A stretch of 64,000 bases of DNA from contig NZ_QOZG01000007.1 of assembly GCF_003335045.1 (NCBI RefSeq), positions 1 to 64,000 on the forward strand, read 5' to 3'. Shown in pieces: positions 1-8,776 of the stretch. The notes below the pieces were generated by a model, which saw nothing but the letters and a program-made list of their open reading frames with translations, was not told the DNA's origin and did not search any database. The position numbers were made by a program, and so were the translations under genes. Numbering within the stretch: the first letter of the stretch is position 1; every line of letters begins with the position of its first letter. The DNA is from Paramesorhizobium salinisoli (GTDB taxonomy: Bacteria > Pseudomonadota > Alphaproteobacteria > Rhizobiales > Rhizobiaceae).

Positions 1-344
1 GAACCCGCCTTGTCACTGACAGTGGTGCGGACCGGCTTGCCACGAATGATGCCCTGAAGGCCCATTATACTCATGAGCCGGGCGACGGTGCATCGGGCGA
101 CATCGAAGCCCTCGCGCTTCAATTGCCGCCAGATTTTCCGCACGCCATAGACCCGGAAGTTCTCGTCAAACACGCGGCGTATCTCGATCTTCAATGCGAT
201 ATCACTGCGGGCGCGGACCGACAGGCGATCCACATCCAGCCGTTTGGCGGCATTCTCGTAGTAGGTGGACGGGGCAATCGGCAACAGCTTGCAGATCGGC
301 TCGACCCCGAACACCGAACGGTGTTCATCGATGAAGGAAATCAT
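1..344 (-). CDS. IS3-family transposase OrfB, N-terminal part (cut by window start)
   Basis: The frame opens with ATG at 344, overlapping the orfA stop as ATGA, and is still open at base 1. The visible 114 codons start [19 protein letters not shown], continue with the [11 protein letters not shown] segment and a helix-turn-helix-like region around [15 protein letters not shown]. This is the region that precedes the DDE integrase core in IS3 OrfB proteins; the core itself lies outside the window. In this family OrfB is normally made as an OrfAB fusion by -1 frameshifting. Here I see no run of A residues in front of the orfA stop, so re-initiation at the ATGA is the more obvious route. Confidence 0.85.
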   Translation of the reverse strand, partial: MISFIDEHRSVFGVEPICKLLPIAPSTYYENAAKRLDVDRLSVRARSDIALKIEIRRVFDENFRVYGVRKIWRQLKREGFDVARCTVARLMSIMGLQGIIRGKPVRTTVSDKAG

Positions 345-667
345 CGCTTCAGTGGGCGGTCGAGCTCCGCCTGGGCGAAATAAGCAGATGCCTTGCGCAA
401 GATCTCGTTGGCTTGACGAAGCTCGCGGTTCTCCCGCTCCAGAGCTTTCATCTTCTCTGCAACATCGCTGGGGAGACCGGCGCGCTTGCCAATGTCCACT
501 TCGGCCTTCTTCACCCACTCATGCAACGTGTGCGCCGAGCAGCCGATCTTGGTCGCTATCGAGGATACCGCCGCCCATCGGGATGCATGTTCGGATTCAT
601 GGGCCAGAACCATACGCACAGCGCGGCCGCGGACTTCCGGTGAAAACTTGTTTGTCGTCTTGCTCAT
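341..667 (-). CDS. IS3-family transposase OrfA
   Basis: This 108-residue protein has the classic OrfA layout. An N-terminal helix-turn-helix begins [20 protein letters not shown] and includes [17 protein letters not shown]. It is followed by a leucine-zipper-like segment ([20 protein letters not shown]) and the usual ending [16 protein letters not shown]. It binds the IS ends and supplies the DNA-binding part of the transposase. The length is normal and there is no internal stop. The ATG lies about 50 bases inside the terminal repeat. Confidence 0.92.
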   Translation of the reverse strand: MSKTTNKFSPEVRGRAVRMVLAHESEHASRWAAVSSIATKIGCSAHTLHEWVKKAEVDIGKRAGLPSDVAEKMKALERENRELRQANEILRKASAYFAQAELDRPLKR

Positions 668-853
668 ATCGGCTCCACTGTCTCACGAGTTGGAGCCTCC
701 GGCAAATCCGGGGCGGTTCAAACTTCTACCAAATGTTTCGCAAAATCACCGTTCCATTTCCAGCAGCTCATTAGCCGAAGGGTTCACTCTAATCAAAGAT
801 CAATGGCGATCGACTTAGCATCTACCGCGTGGGAGCGGAGATAGCCGTCTAAC

Positions 854-2365
854 TCATCGTAACGATATAGCCGCCTCGATTCTCTTGATGGCATTCACGA
901 AGCTCTGAATGAGTTGCCGCCCTTGCATCGGGAGTGGCAAGCGGTCGTCGACCTCCGCACGTTCCATGCCGCTCCCGATCAAAGATGTGCCAAGGTGGGC
1001 ACATGCTCCTCTTAGATCGTTGATACCGAACAGAGGGGACATCATCGCCTTCGCATCGTCGATCGAGATAAGCCCGGCCAGCAATTTCTCCATTGCCTTC
1101 AGCGAGCCCGTTTCTTTTCACCGTTGGCAAGCGTGAAGTGCGGGGTCAGCGCGTCGACGTCGACACGTTCCGAGAACAGTCTCATCAGATCCTTCGAAAG
1201 GTCCAAAAGCCCGCCTTCTTCGACCGCTCGAAAGCGGTGGACGGCACGCAACAACTGGGTCACCGATGAATGCTCTCGAAGCAAGCTCGTTCCGTAACGC
1301 TTTTTGAAAGAGGCATCGAGAGTGTTCAAGGCATCCTGGACTTCGCCCTCGGGCGCTTTGGTCGATGCGGGTATCAGCATCATCTGCGCCTCGAACAATT
1401 CGCTCGAGACCTCGCCTTCTGGTGTAACGTTATGGGCGCTCCAAAGGCGCTGCTGCCATTGTGGCAACTGGCCGATGTCCTTCGCCAACACGGTGATGAG
1501 GCCAAGGTCGTTGACGCCAAAGTGGACAGTCGACCCGGCGGTAGCACCGAGCGCACCCGTTTCCCCGCTATACCAGTGGAGATGGCTGCCGCGATATCGC
1601 ATCACCATGCTTGCTATCGTCGGTTGGAAGTAGAGCCAGGAGATGTCTCGGGTCAATTGCCCGGCGTTGGCCCGGGTGCCGTCGTTATCGACGGCGAATG
1701 CAATCTCCTGTGGGTCCTTATCGCCGCGGATGCGCGTGCTGAGCTTGCCAGCGTCCACCCATTCCGTCCGCCAGATGGCGCCCTTGGTCCAGAATGTTCC
1801 GCTTTTGTGAGGAAAGCCTCCAACCCGCGTGGTCGCCTCAAGCGTATCGCGTCCTGTCTTTTCGTGAAGGCCGCCTTTGACCACGAGAAAGCGGGGCGCT
1901 TCTCAGACACGGCAATGCGCTCGCTATAAGTCGAGCAGAAAAGCCGGAACCCGCGAGCGCAAAGGTAATCCTTCAAAAACTCGGAGCGTATCTCGATGCG
2001 GGAGGGGCCGCCTTCGGCATTTCGGGCCAGACGGCCCCCTCGATCCACCCCTCCTGCGGCCTGAACCAACTATCGCCTTCCTGCACAAGGCCAAGACCGA
2101 CAACGAGGTCTGGGTGGAGATGCCAGATTTCGAGGCGGACCTCGTCTATGTACTGAGCGATAACGAGATTGATGCCGAGCGGCTTTTCTTTCCACGTTCG
2201 GAATACATCGGCTTCGTGGTAGCCCCAGTTTTCCGGGCCCGACCTGTGCGGCTGGATGCCAAGCTCTTCCCAGCCCATCTTGTCCACGTCCGGCTCTTCG
2301 GACAAGAAGACCGCAGCGGTGCCGGTGCCAACGAATATCTCGGCCTCAATGACGTCTGAAGACAC
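854..2365 (-). pseudogene. Multiply frameshifted gene of unknown function
   Basis: Four consecutive minus-strand frames read as one protein of roughly 500 residues broken at least three times. The N-terminal piece (1973-2365) starts near MSSDVIEAEIFVGTG and ends where the frame slips near position 2000. A second piece with SEFLKDYLCARGFRLF slips near 1890. The longest piece (1099-1884) contains KTGRDTLEATTRVGGFP. A C-terminal piece (854-1093) contains MEKLLAGLISIDDAKAM. Composition is normal for a soluble protein; I see no signal peptide or membrane segment. I do not recognise the family. The breaks could be genuine decay or sequencing errors; the neighbouring LysR tail is also broken, which favours decay. 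Confidence 0.5.
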
Positions 2366-2465
2366 GCGAAATCAAAAGCCTCATTCCCACGCGGACGGCA
2401 ATCAGGATGACGCAGCGTGCCGACGAGTTAACGCGCCCGGCTCAAACGCCACTCCGCAAATACTG

Positions 2466-2677
2466 GTCAGGGCAGCCGTGGAGAGGACGGGCATCGCCCA
2501 ATTGTTGCACGATATGGTCGCGCCTGAACTGGCGGCAGGACGACTTGTAACCATTCTCGACGATTGGCGCCGCCGCCGTTCGAAGGGTGGTTCCTCTATT
2601 ATCCCAATCGCCGTCAGGTGCGGCCTGCCCTGAAGGCGCTCATCGATTTTTTTCGCGAGCACCGCGGCGGGCTATGA
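2466..2677 (+). pseudogene. LysR-type regulator, C-terminal remnant
   Basis: The segment reads GIAQLLHDMVAPELAAGRLV and then, after a frame change near 2570, FEGWFLYYPNRRQVRPALKA to a stop at 2677. This is the typical C-terminus of LysR-family effector-binding domains (loss of charge, then YYP.RRQ.PPAL.A). The DNA-binding and most of the effector-binding domain are missing. Non-functional. Confidence 0.6.
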
Positions 2678-2755
2678 CAGATTCCATCCTGGCCAGGGCG
2701 CGGTGTTTGGGTGCGAGATGATGCGCTGCATGCCGCAGAAAAACAAAGATAGCCC

Positions 2756-3448
2756 TCACAGCGCGAATATTGCATTGGTACGGCAATTGCGGACCTTATC
2801 AACCTGTTTTCCGTCCCAGTGGAAATCGAAATGATCCGCTTGTATGGGAATATTGATGAGATCCGGCCAGAAGATGGCCGCACATTCCCCACCCGGACAG
2901 CGCACACTGCAATAGACAATGCCATTGGCGCCGGCGGCCCGGAGGCTCTGGCCCAGGGCTTGTGAAACCGTGTAATCATCCGGATCATGGTAACAGCCAT
3001 GTGGCCTTGCATCATGCAGATCAAGATTGAGGCGGTTGACCAGCATACGGAACTGCGAAGTCCATCCCGGCTCCTCACGGCTGTTCGCCATTGCCGTTCC
3101 ATGGTGATGCGCCACTTCTCGAATGGCTATCTCTTGCCCGTCGCCAGCACTGTAGACCCCGTAGGTACCATCGGTGAAACGTCCTGGCCGATCCGTGCTG
3201 ATATGGACAAAAGGAGCCATAAGATAACTGGCGCCCGGCCCGCTTACGCGTCGCTCGGGCGGCACGAGATCGAGCCTGCCGATATGATCCCAGATGCGCG
3301 GATTGGTCTTCGATTCCGCTGAGGTCAGCGCCTCCCAGTCCTGGGGCTCAGCGATGTCTTCGAAAAGGTCAATGGGTGGATAGATGGAGCGGATGATCCG
3401 GTATGCCCTGGGCCAATGCACCCGGATTATCGAAAGGCTATCCGTCAC
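2756..3448 (-). CDS. RES-domain toxin of a RES/Xre toxin-antitoxin module
   Basis: This 230-residue protein matches RES-domain toxins, which in characterised members degrade or modify NAD+. Visible hallmarks are the N-terminal arginine segment RVHWPRAYRI, the central RFTDGTYGVYSAG (RF..G..YxA pattern), the glutamate in EIAIREVAHHH, and a conserved C-terminal tail. It starts with GTG at 3448, overlapping the antitoxin stop as GTGA, so the two are translationally coupled with the antitoxin first. Expression should be repressed by the antitoxin at the upstream palindromes. Length is normal and the frame is intact. Confidence 0.85.
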   Translation of the reverse strand: MTDSLSIIRVHWPRAYRIIRSIYPPIDLFEDIAEPQDWEALTSAESKTNPRIWDHIGRLDLVPPERRVSGPGASYLMAPFVHISTDRPGRFTDGTYGVYSAGDGQEIAIREVAHHHGTAMANSREEPGWTSQFRMLVNRLNLDLHDARPHGCYHDPDDYTVSQALGQSLRAAGANGIVYCSVRCPGGECAAIFWPDLINIPIQADHFDFHWDGKQVDKVRNCRTNAIFAL

Positions 3449-3855
3449 CAGCCACCGCGCTCCGCATCGAGATAGGATCGCACGCGCGCCAAAGAGAAAA
3501 TATCCCCTTGCGTCATAATCTCGACCGGAGGGCGCCCGCCAAAGGCCCGGTTCGGCTTCTTCACCCAGGCATACCCTCGCTCCGGATCAGAAAATAAATA
3601 GCGCAGCCCTTTATGGATCCCCATGAGCAGCGAAAGACGTGTAGCGAGATCACGATCGATACGCCCGGGTTCGCCAGCTTTCCATCGTGCATAGGTGCGG
3701 GCCGCAAGCCCTCCAAGAATTTCGCGGGCGTCTGCGTCGGACAACTGCCATTTTTCAAACAGCTTGATTACTGCCCTCACCATAGCTTCCGCCTCGGCGG
3801 GAGTGATCTGCGGGATATCTGGAAAAGCTCGTGTACGCGGAATTTCCTGCAACAT
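3445..3855 (-). CDS. Xre/MbcA/ParS-type antitoxin
   Basis: The product is about 136 residues. The N-terminal half holds an Xre-like helix-turn-helix (KWQLSDADAREILGGLAART) and the C-terminal half the MbcA/ParS toxin-binding region (LSLLMGIHKGLRYLFSDPER, then FGGRPPVEIMTQGD). This is the standard partner of RES toxins. The start is ATG at 3855 because AAAGGAG sits six bases upstream; a longer frame back to 3897 lacks such a site and would cover the operator. It overlaps the toxin start by four bases. Confidence 0.87.
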   Translation of the reverse strand: MLQEIPRTRAFPDIPQITPAEAEAMVRAVIKLFEKWQLSDADAREILGGLAARTYARWKAGEPGRIDRDLATRLSLLMGIHKGLRYLFSDPERGYAWVKKPNRAFGGRPPVEIMTQGDIFSLARVRSYLDAERGGW

Positions 3856-3871
3856 GAAAATTCTCCTTTCG

Positions 3872-3903
3872 GCATAAAATATGCTATTATCTGCCACTTG
3901 GCA
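3872..3903 (-). promoter_or_regulatory. Palindromic operators and likely promoter of the RES/Xre module
   Basis: Two short inverted repeats lie directly upstream of the antitoxin: GCATA-TTT-TATGC (3872-3884) and TGCC-ACTT-GGCA (3892-3903). On the minus strand TTGCCA and TATTTT are 17 bases apart, a plausible -35/-10 pair that overlaps both palindromes. This fits autorepression by the antitoxin, which is the usual arrangement. Confidence 0.5.
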
Positions 3904-4215
3904 AATTCGATATCGCTTGTCTTACCTCGCACCTTTGTCAGCAGGGTATTTCAGCAATCCTCTTCCTTGTGGAACACTGTCGATTCGCGCCAAGAGTATG
4001 CCCGCTACGTCATCGCACCGGGATACGACAGCGATTTGGCCGCGTTCCATGGCCCCAGACGGCGTACGTATGATGTCGCCCTTGGGGTGTTACTGAGGAA
4101 TAGGGCTTGCTGCTTTATCCAGTCATATGTGTCCGGTCCCGGAGCATTCAACATGAGTGCCAAAGGCGCAATCGAGTGGCGGGGGCTGCAATATCGTGAG
4201 CAATCCCCCGACCTC
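3904..4215. other. Intergenic, nothing recognised
   Basis: About 310 bases between the antitoxin promoter and the end of the PepSY gene. Short open stretches exist in several frames but none has a good ribosome site, a family signature or a clear relation to its neighbours. Confidence 0.5.
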
Positions 4216-5586
4216 TCAAGCGCTGCGCGAGCGGAACAGCCTGGAATAGGCCCAGTCAAGAAATAGCATAATCGCGAGTGAAACACCCACAAGCGGGAAT
4301 ATCGTTCCGCCAACCACGAGAATAGCGATTATTCCGCGGAACACGCGTTTGTCCGCCGGCATGGGCGGTACGCCGAGCGATCCTGCAGGACGTCTTTTCC
4401 ACCACATGATGCCCGCGGAAACGGCGAGTGCGACGATCCCGATACAGGCGGCAAGCAGCACAAGCTGATTCAAAAGTCCAAACTCCTGACCCAAATGGAC
4501 GTTGATCCCCCACTCCAGCCCTTTGGCGAGTGGCCCGTAATCGGCAAAGCTCATGTCGATCAACGGCTGACCGGAATATTGATCGAGATGCACCACTCTT
4601 TGCCGGGAGAGATCGTCCGGATAGACCGACCCGGTGTAGACGCCATTCGGTGCGATCGGAATGTTGACCGCATAACCGGAATGCAGCCCTAACCTGTTGA
4701 AAATTGCAACTGCCGCATCCAGCCCGATTGGCGTGGCACCATGATCATGTCCGGATGCTTGCGGAATCTGGGCCTGTTGGAGTGACCACGTCGTCTGCGC
4801 GGCATGACCGAGATGCTCGTCCGACATGGGCACCGCGACGCGAACACCCGCTGGGTAGCCGAAATTGCTGCCGTTTGCCCATTCATTGACCTTTGCGCCC
4901 CAAACCCCCGACCAGGGCATGCCGGTGATGGCCAGAAAGACAATGAAGAAGCCGACGAACACGCCCGTCACGGCATGCGTATCGCGCCAGAAGACCCGGC
5001 GCTTCGGAGTTCCGCGGATACTCAGGATTCCGGCTGTCTGACTGCGCGGCCACCAGAGATACACGCCTGTGCCCACGAGCAGGACGGACCAGCCGCCTGC
5101 AATCTCGATGAGCGCCCGGGCGAATGATCCGAAATACTTCAGGCTGTGGAGGTACCGGATTGTCCACATGATGGTCCCGCGATCGGGGAGAGAGCCCAGA
5201 ACCTTTCCGGTATAGGGATCGACGTAGACGGCAAGCTTTCCCTGATTCTGCGTATTGACGGTGATCTCCGCCGATGAAGCAGGTGTTGCGGGATCGGTGA
5301 ATTTGATCGCCATGCCGGGATGGGCGGCAACAGCGGCGGCGACCATTGCCGAGGGAGCGGCCCGGGCGACATTCTCCTGAACCGCAACCTGCTTGAGGTC
5401 GGAATAAACGATGGCATCGATCTCGTCGTGAAAAAGATACAGTGCTCCCGTGATTGCGAGCGTGATCATGAAAGGCAGGACCAGCAGGCCTGCGTAGAAG
5501 TGCCAGCGCCAGACGGCGCGATAAAGGTCGGATGCGGATCGCACGGCTGCACCGGTGCTCTCCCGCCCGATGGTGGAAGCGGACAT
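4216..5586 (-). CDS. PepSY-associated TM helix domain protein
   Basis: This is a 456-residue inner-membrane protein of the PepSY_TM (DUF4857/FsrB-like) family, which in several bacteria works as a ferric-siderophore reductase or is linked to iron/copper handling. The first membrane helix is at about residues 25-50 (RWHFYAGLLVLPFMITLAIT). A periplasmic PepSY domain follows (VYVDPYTGKVLGSLPDR), then helices around GGWSVLLVGTGVYLWWPR and VFVGFFIVFLAITGMPWSG, and two at the C-terminus. HDHG and conserved histidines (RYLHSL, RDTHAVTG) are candidate heme or metal ligands. ATG at 5586 has AGGAG eight bases upstream. The DUF2946 gene lies 65 bases upstream on the same strand, suggesting co-transcription. 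Confidence 0.83.
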   Translation of the reverse strand: MSASTIGRESTGAAVRSASDLYRAVWRWHFYAGLLVLPFMITLAITGALYLFHDEIDAIVYSDLKQVAVQENVARAAPSAMVAAAVAAHPGMAIKFTDPATPASSAEITVNTQNQGKLAVYVDPYTGKVLGSLPDRGTIMWTIRYLHSLKYFGSFARALIEIAGGWSVLLVGTGVYLWWPRSQTAGILSIRGTPKRRVFWRDTHAVTGVFVGFFIVFLAITGMPWSGVWGAKVNEWANGSNFGYPAGVRVAVPMSDEHLGHAAQTTWSLQQAQIPQASGHDHGATPIGLDAAVAIFNRLGLHSGYAVNIPIAPNGVYTGSVYPDDLSRQRVVHLDQYSGQPLIDMSFADYGPLAKGLEWGINVHLGQEFGLLNQLVLLAACIGIVALAVSAGIMWWKRRPAGSLGVPPMPADKRVFRGIIAILVVGGTIFPLVGVSLAIMLFLDWAYSRLFRSRSA

Positions 5587-5651
5587 GAGTTTTTCTCCTG
5601 ACTTGAACCAAATCCGATGCACGATGTGCACATCGGTATTGAGCGATAGCG

Positions 5652-6065
5652 TCAGGAGAAGATTGGAGGTGCTCTGGGCTCCGCGATGAGCCGCCGCGGG
5701 AAGAATGAGAACATCACCTCGGACCGCGACGAAGGAACAAGCACGGTCTTGGCAGGGGCGGGGATGCACGCTTCCACGCCGTCCAATATGACGGGCACAG
5801 ACGTTGAAGCGAGCCGGCAGAGCGCGCAGCAGGGACAGTCGACCGCCATCTTGGCGGGGCCGTGCTGATCGGCCGGAAGATCGATCGTTGCATCCCCCGA
5901 GGCGGAGCAGATGACATGGAGAGGATCAATGGCAGACGCTGCCATTGATCCCTGGGCCATCGCACCGACGAGGCCTTGCAGTATTAAAAGATAGGCGACC
6001 AGCACCGCTGTCGCGGTAGCCGTCATCCTGTCTTTCAGTACGAGCCGTATCGTCTTCATGAGCAT
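5652..6065 (-). CDS. DUF2946-type small exported/membrane protein
   Basis: A protein of about 137 residues with one N-terminal hydrophobic helix (AVLVAYLLILQGLVGAMA) and a cysteine cluster, VDCPCCALCRL. DUF2946 proteins have this plan and often sit beside PepSY-TM or TonB-receptor genes in metal-homeostasis loci. Two ATG codons (6065, 6059) are possible and neither has a strong ribosome site. The cysteines suggest metal binding, but this is inference from composition and neighbourhood. Confidence 0.6.
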   Translation of the reverse strand: MLMKTIRLVLKDRMTATATAVLVAYLLILQGLVGAMAQGSMAASAIDPLHVICSASGDATIDLPADQHGPAKMAVDCPCCALCRLASTSVPVILDGVEACIPAPAKTVLVPSSRSEVMFSFFPRRLIAEPRAPPIFS

Positions 6066-6306
6066 CGAATGACACAATCGCGGCACGAAGTCACTGCGGC
6101 GGATCATGCCGGCATGTCCGATAAAGAGCCATCAGTCACTACCGCGGGTCGTGCGACGCGTCGCTTAAACGATCGGACTCGGCGCGAACGGCTGAGTTTC
6201 GTCGTGGACACGAGGACCATCGCTACATCACGGGGTTGGGGCGTTGCGCCGCTCCGGCTCCGTAAGCCCAACACAATGACATGTGTTCAAGGCTCTCTCC
6301 GCACAT

Positions 6307-6316
6307 TTATCTACAA
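6307..6316. promoter_or_regulatory. BioR-like operator 1
   Basis: TTATCTACAA matches the alphaproteobacterial BioR box TTATCTATAA at nine of ten bases. It is the most distal of three boxes upstream of bioY. Confidence 0.6.
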
Positions 6317-6349
6317 AGCACTTGCAGTTCCACCACTAATATGGATTCA

Positions 6350-6359
6350 TTGTAGATAG
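6350..6359. promoter_or_regulatory. BioR-like operator 2
   Basis: TTGTAGATAG matches the complement of the BioR box (TTATAGATAA) at eight of ten bases. It starts 19 bases before box 3, close to two helical turns. Confidence 0.5.
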
Positions 6360-6368
6360 TTGCATGTA

Positions 6369-6378
6369 TTATCTATAA
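6369..6378. promoter_or_regulatory. BioR operator 3 (perfect match)
   Basis: TTATCTATAA is identical to the palindromic box bound by the GntR-family biotin repressor BioR in Agrobacterium and Brucella. It ends 13 bases before the bioY start codon, so a bound repressor would block the promoter or early transcript. No bioR gene is in the window. Confidence 0.8.
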
Positions 6379-6391
6379 TTATGGAGTTCTC

Positions 6392-6955
6392 GTGTACCAG
6401 ACCCTCGCCTTCTCAAGCCAGAATCTCCGATCCCTGGGAAAGACCGCAAGTGCCGTCGTGCTCGGCATCACTCTCATCACAATTTGCGCAAAGCTCCGCG
6501 TCCCGACATGGCCGGTACCGATGACCCTGCATACGCTAGGCGTCATGGCACTTGCCCTCGCCATGGGCCCGCGCCTCGCTACCGTTACGTTTTTTGCCTA
6601 TCTCGCCACCGGGGCGGCCGGATTGCCCGTCTTTTCCGGGTCGCCGGAACGTGGAACGGGACTTTTGTACATGGCTGGCCCCACGGGCGGATATTTACTT
6701 GGGTATCTTGCCGCGAGTTGGATCACAGGATGGATGGCATTGGGACGCCGCACCGCTGGCCGAATTCTCGCCATGCTTGCTGGCCTTTCCGTGACCTATG
6801 CCGTCGGCCTCCCATGGCTCTTGATGTATTTGCCCGTCGATCAGGTCATTCCCCTCGGCTTTACGCCGTTTTTCCTCGGCGACCTGATAAATATTGCCAT
6901 TGTCGCTCTTGGCGCTCATTTCGTGCCGGCCCGCATGCGGAACATCGTGTCATGA
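6392..6955 (+). CDS. bioY: Biotin transporter S-component BioY
   Basis: This 187-residue protein is the substrate-binding membrane component of an ECF-type biotin importer. Typical BioY features are visible: [16 protein letters not shown] near residue 40, [11 protein letters not shown] near residue 75, [11 protein letters not shown] near residue 95, and about six membrane helices. Translation starts at GTG 6392, with GGAG six bases upstream. The stop overlaps the bioB start as ATGA. No bioM/bioN energising genes are next to it, so it would act alone or use a shared ECF module. Three BioR-like boxes precede it, predicting repression when biotin is plentiful. Confidence 0.93.
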   Translation: MYQTLAFSSQNLRSLGKTASAVVLGITLITICAKLRVPTWPVPMTLHTLGVMALALAMGPRLATVTFFAYLATGAAGLPVFSGSPERGTGLLYMAGPTGGYLLGYLAASWITGWMALGRRTAGRILAMLAGLSVTYAVGLPWLLMYLPVDQVIPLGFTPFFLGDLINIAIVALGAHFVPARMRNIVS

Positions 6956-8031
6956 CTTGCGATACCAAAGCCTGTGACGATCCGAAATGTCGTGAACACC
7001 TCCCGCGTACGAACTGGAGCGAAATCGAAGCGCGGAGCATTTACGAACTCCCTTTTCCGGAACTGATCTTTCGGGCGCAGGGAGTGCACCGGCAATATTT
7101 CGATCCCGCTGTGGTGGAGACTGCAACGCTCTTGTCTATCAAGACAGGCGGGTGCCCCGAAGATTGCGGCTATTGTTCTCAGAGCGCCAAATGGAACACT
7201 GGGATCAAGGCCACCAAGCTGATGGAGGTTGAGCACGTCCTGACCGAGGCGCGTCGCGCCAAGGCGAGCGGTGCGACGCGCTTCTGCATGGGTGCGGCAT
7301 GGCGAAGCCCGAAAGATCGCGACATGGACTCTATCTGCGCTATGATCGCGGGCGTGAAGGCACTTGGAATGGAAACCTGTGTCACATTGGGCATGTTGAA
7401 CCCGTCCCACGTCAAGCGGCTTTGCAGCGCCGGCCTCGACTACTATAATCACAATATTGACACCTCCCGCCGATTCTATCGGGAGATCATTACCACCCGG
7501 ACAATGGATGACCGCTTGAACACGCTCGCGTATCTTCGCGAGGGAGGAATCAAGGTGTGCTGTGGCGGTATCGTCGGCATGGGCGAGACGATCGACGATC
7601 GCATTGCGATGCTGGTGACGCTTGCCACGCTGGACTGCCATCCCGAAAGCGTTCCTTTGAACATGTGGAGCGAGATCAAGGGGACACCGGTGGTCGACAA
7701 AGCAAAGCCTGCGGACGTGTTAGACTTTGTACGGCTCGTCGCGCTCGCGCGCATTCTTATGCCGCGTAGTGTGGTGCGCCTCTCGGCCGGTCGCCTGGCA
7801 ATGAGCGACGAAGTGCAAGCACTCTGTTTCCTGGCTGGAGCGAATTCGATCTTCACTGGCGATCTGCTGCTAACGACGAATAATCCGGGCAGCGATAAGG
7901 ACGCGAAACTTTTTCGCAGACTGGGCCTGCAATCCGGCAGCCATTCAACGGTCGCAAGCCGAAGAGCGAGCAATGCTCCTGCCGTTCCCAAGGCCAGCGC
8001 ACAAGGGAGGACCTCGTCGCAGCATGAATAA
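6952..8031 (+). CDS. bioB: Biotin synthase BioB
   Basis: This 359-residue radical-SAM enzyme inserts sulfur into dethiobiotin to give biotin. The 4Fe-4S motif CxxxCxxC is at C68, C72 and C75 ([13 protein letters not shown]). The conserved segments [26 protein letters not shown] and RLSAGR complete the family pattern. The start at 6952 is set by the four-base ATGA overlap with bioY; the frame is open further upstream but would lie inside bioY. Three extra cysteines (C3, C8, C13) lie in a short N-terminal extension. The gene overlaps bioD by eight bases. Confidence 0.95.
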   Translation: MTCDTKACDDPKCREHLPRTNWSEIEARSIYELPFPELIFRAQGVHRQYFDPAVVETATLLSIKTGGCPEDCGYCSQSAKWNTGIKATKLMEVEHVLTEARRAKASGATRFCMGAAWRSPKDRDMDSICAMIAGVKALGMETCVTLGMLNPSHVKRLCSAGLDYYNHNIDTSRRFYREIITTRTMDDRLNTLAYLREGGIKVCCGGIVGMGETIDDRIAMLVTLATLDCHPESVPLNMWSEIKGTPVVDKAKPADVLDFVRLVALARILMPRSVVRLSAGRLAMSDEVQALCFLAGANSIFTGDLLLTTNNPGSDKDAKLFRRLGLQSGSHSTVASRRASNAPAVPKASAQGRTSSQHE

Positions 8032-8689
8032 TGCCATTGTCGTAACCGGCACCGACACCGGGATTGGGAAATCGGTTTTTGCCGCCGGTTTAGCCACTTG
8101 CAGCGATGCCGCCTACTGGAAACCTATCCAGTCGGGATTAGAGGGCGAAACCGACAAGGAAATGGTAGCGCGCCTCGGTGGGCTGCCGGCCGGCCGGATA
8201 TATGACGAAGCCTATCGCCTATGCACGCCAGCTTCGCCCCACCGCGCAGCAGAGCTTGACGGCGTCGAGATCGATCCTGAACAGTTGGCCGTGCCTCCGG
8301 TGGCCGGCCGCCTTATCATCGAAGGGGCTGGCGGCCTCCTGGTACCGCTCACGCGCCGCCAGGCCTTTTTGGATGTTTTCGTCCGCTGGAATCTTCCGGT
8401 AGTGCTTTGCGCACGGACAACACTCGGCACCATCAATCACACGCTTTTGTCTCTCCGAGTGCTACGGTTGCGCGCTGTTCGGGTTATTGGCGTCGCATTT
8501 ATTGGCGATGCCCAGCCCGACACGGAAAGTATAATCGGCGAAATGGGAAAGGTCCGCATACTCGGTCGACTGCCCTGGCTTCAAACCCTGAACCGGGAGA
8601 CACTTCGGCGGGCTTTTGAGGCGAACTTCAACTGCACGACTTTGTTCGATGGATTCACCTCTCCCGACAGCGCATCGTCCTATGCATAG
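8024..8689 (+). CDS. bioD: Dethiobiotin synthetase BioD
   Basis: This 221-residue ATP-dependent carboxylase closes the ureido ring of dethiobiotin from diaminopelargonic acid. The P-loop is at residues 8-17 ([10 protein letters not shown]), followed by the family motifs [16 protein letters not shown] and [12 protein letters not shown]. The start ATG 8024 overlaps the end of bioB; GGGAGG lies a rather long 13 bases upstream, so coupling to bioB translation is likely. bioA, bioF and bioZ, usual partners in rhizobial biotin operons, are missing, so the cell must make or import the precursors elsewhere. Confidence 0.93.
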   Translation: MNNAIVVTGTDTGIGKSVFAAGLATCSDAAYWKPIQSGLEGETDKEMVARLGGLPAGRIYDEAYRLCTPASPHRAAELDGVEIDPEQLAVPPVAGRLIIEGAGGLLVPLTRRQAFLDVFVRWNLPVVLCARTTLGTINHTLLSLRVLRLRAVRVIGVAFIGDAQPDTESIIGEMGKVRILGRLPWLQTLNRETLRRAFEANFNCTTLFDGFTSPDSASSYA

Positions 8690-8776
8690 GTTCGTCTTCG
8701 GGCGTTGGCTTGATTCTATGGCCCTCCTCCCGACGGCCAGAAACCGTAAATGTGGCGAAGGCCTTGATTATAGCCC

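Larger units (their letters stand above)
1..720 (-). mobile_element. IS3-family (IS3 group) insertion sequence, one end only
   Basis: Two overlapping transposase frames, orfA and orfB, read leftward and orfB runs out of the window. The outer end is visible on the right: read on the minus strand the element begins TGAACCGCCCCGGATTTGCC (720 down to 701), the kind of terminal inverted repeat that precedes orfA in rhizobial IS3-group elements. The other end lies outside, so the target duplication cannot be checked. The visible part has no frame damage. Confidence 0.85.
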
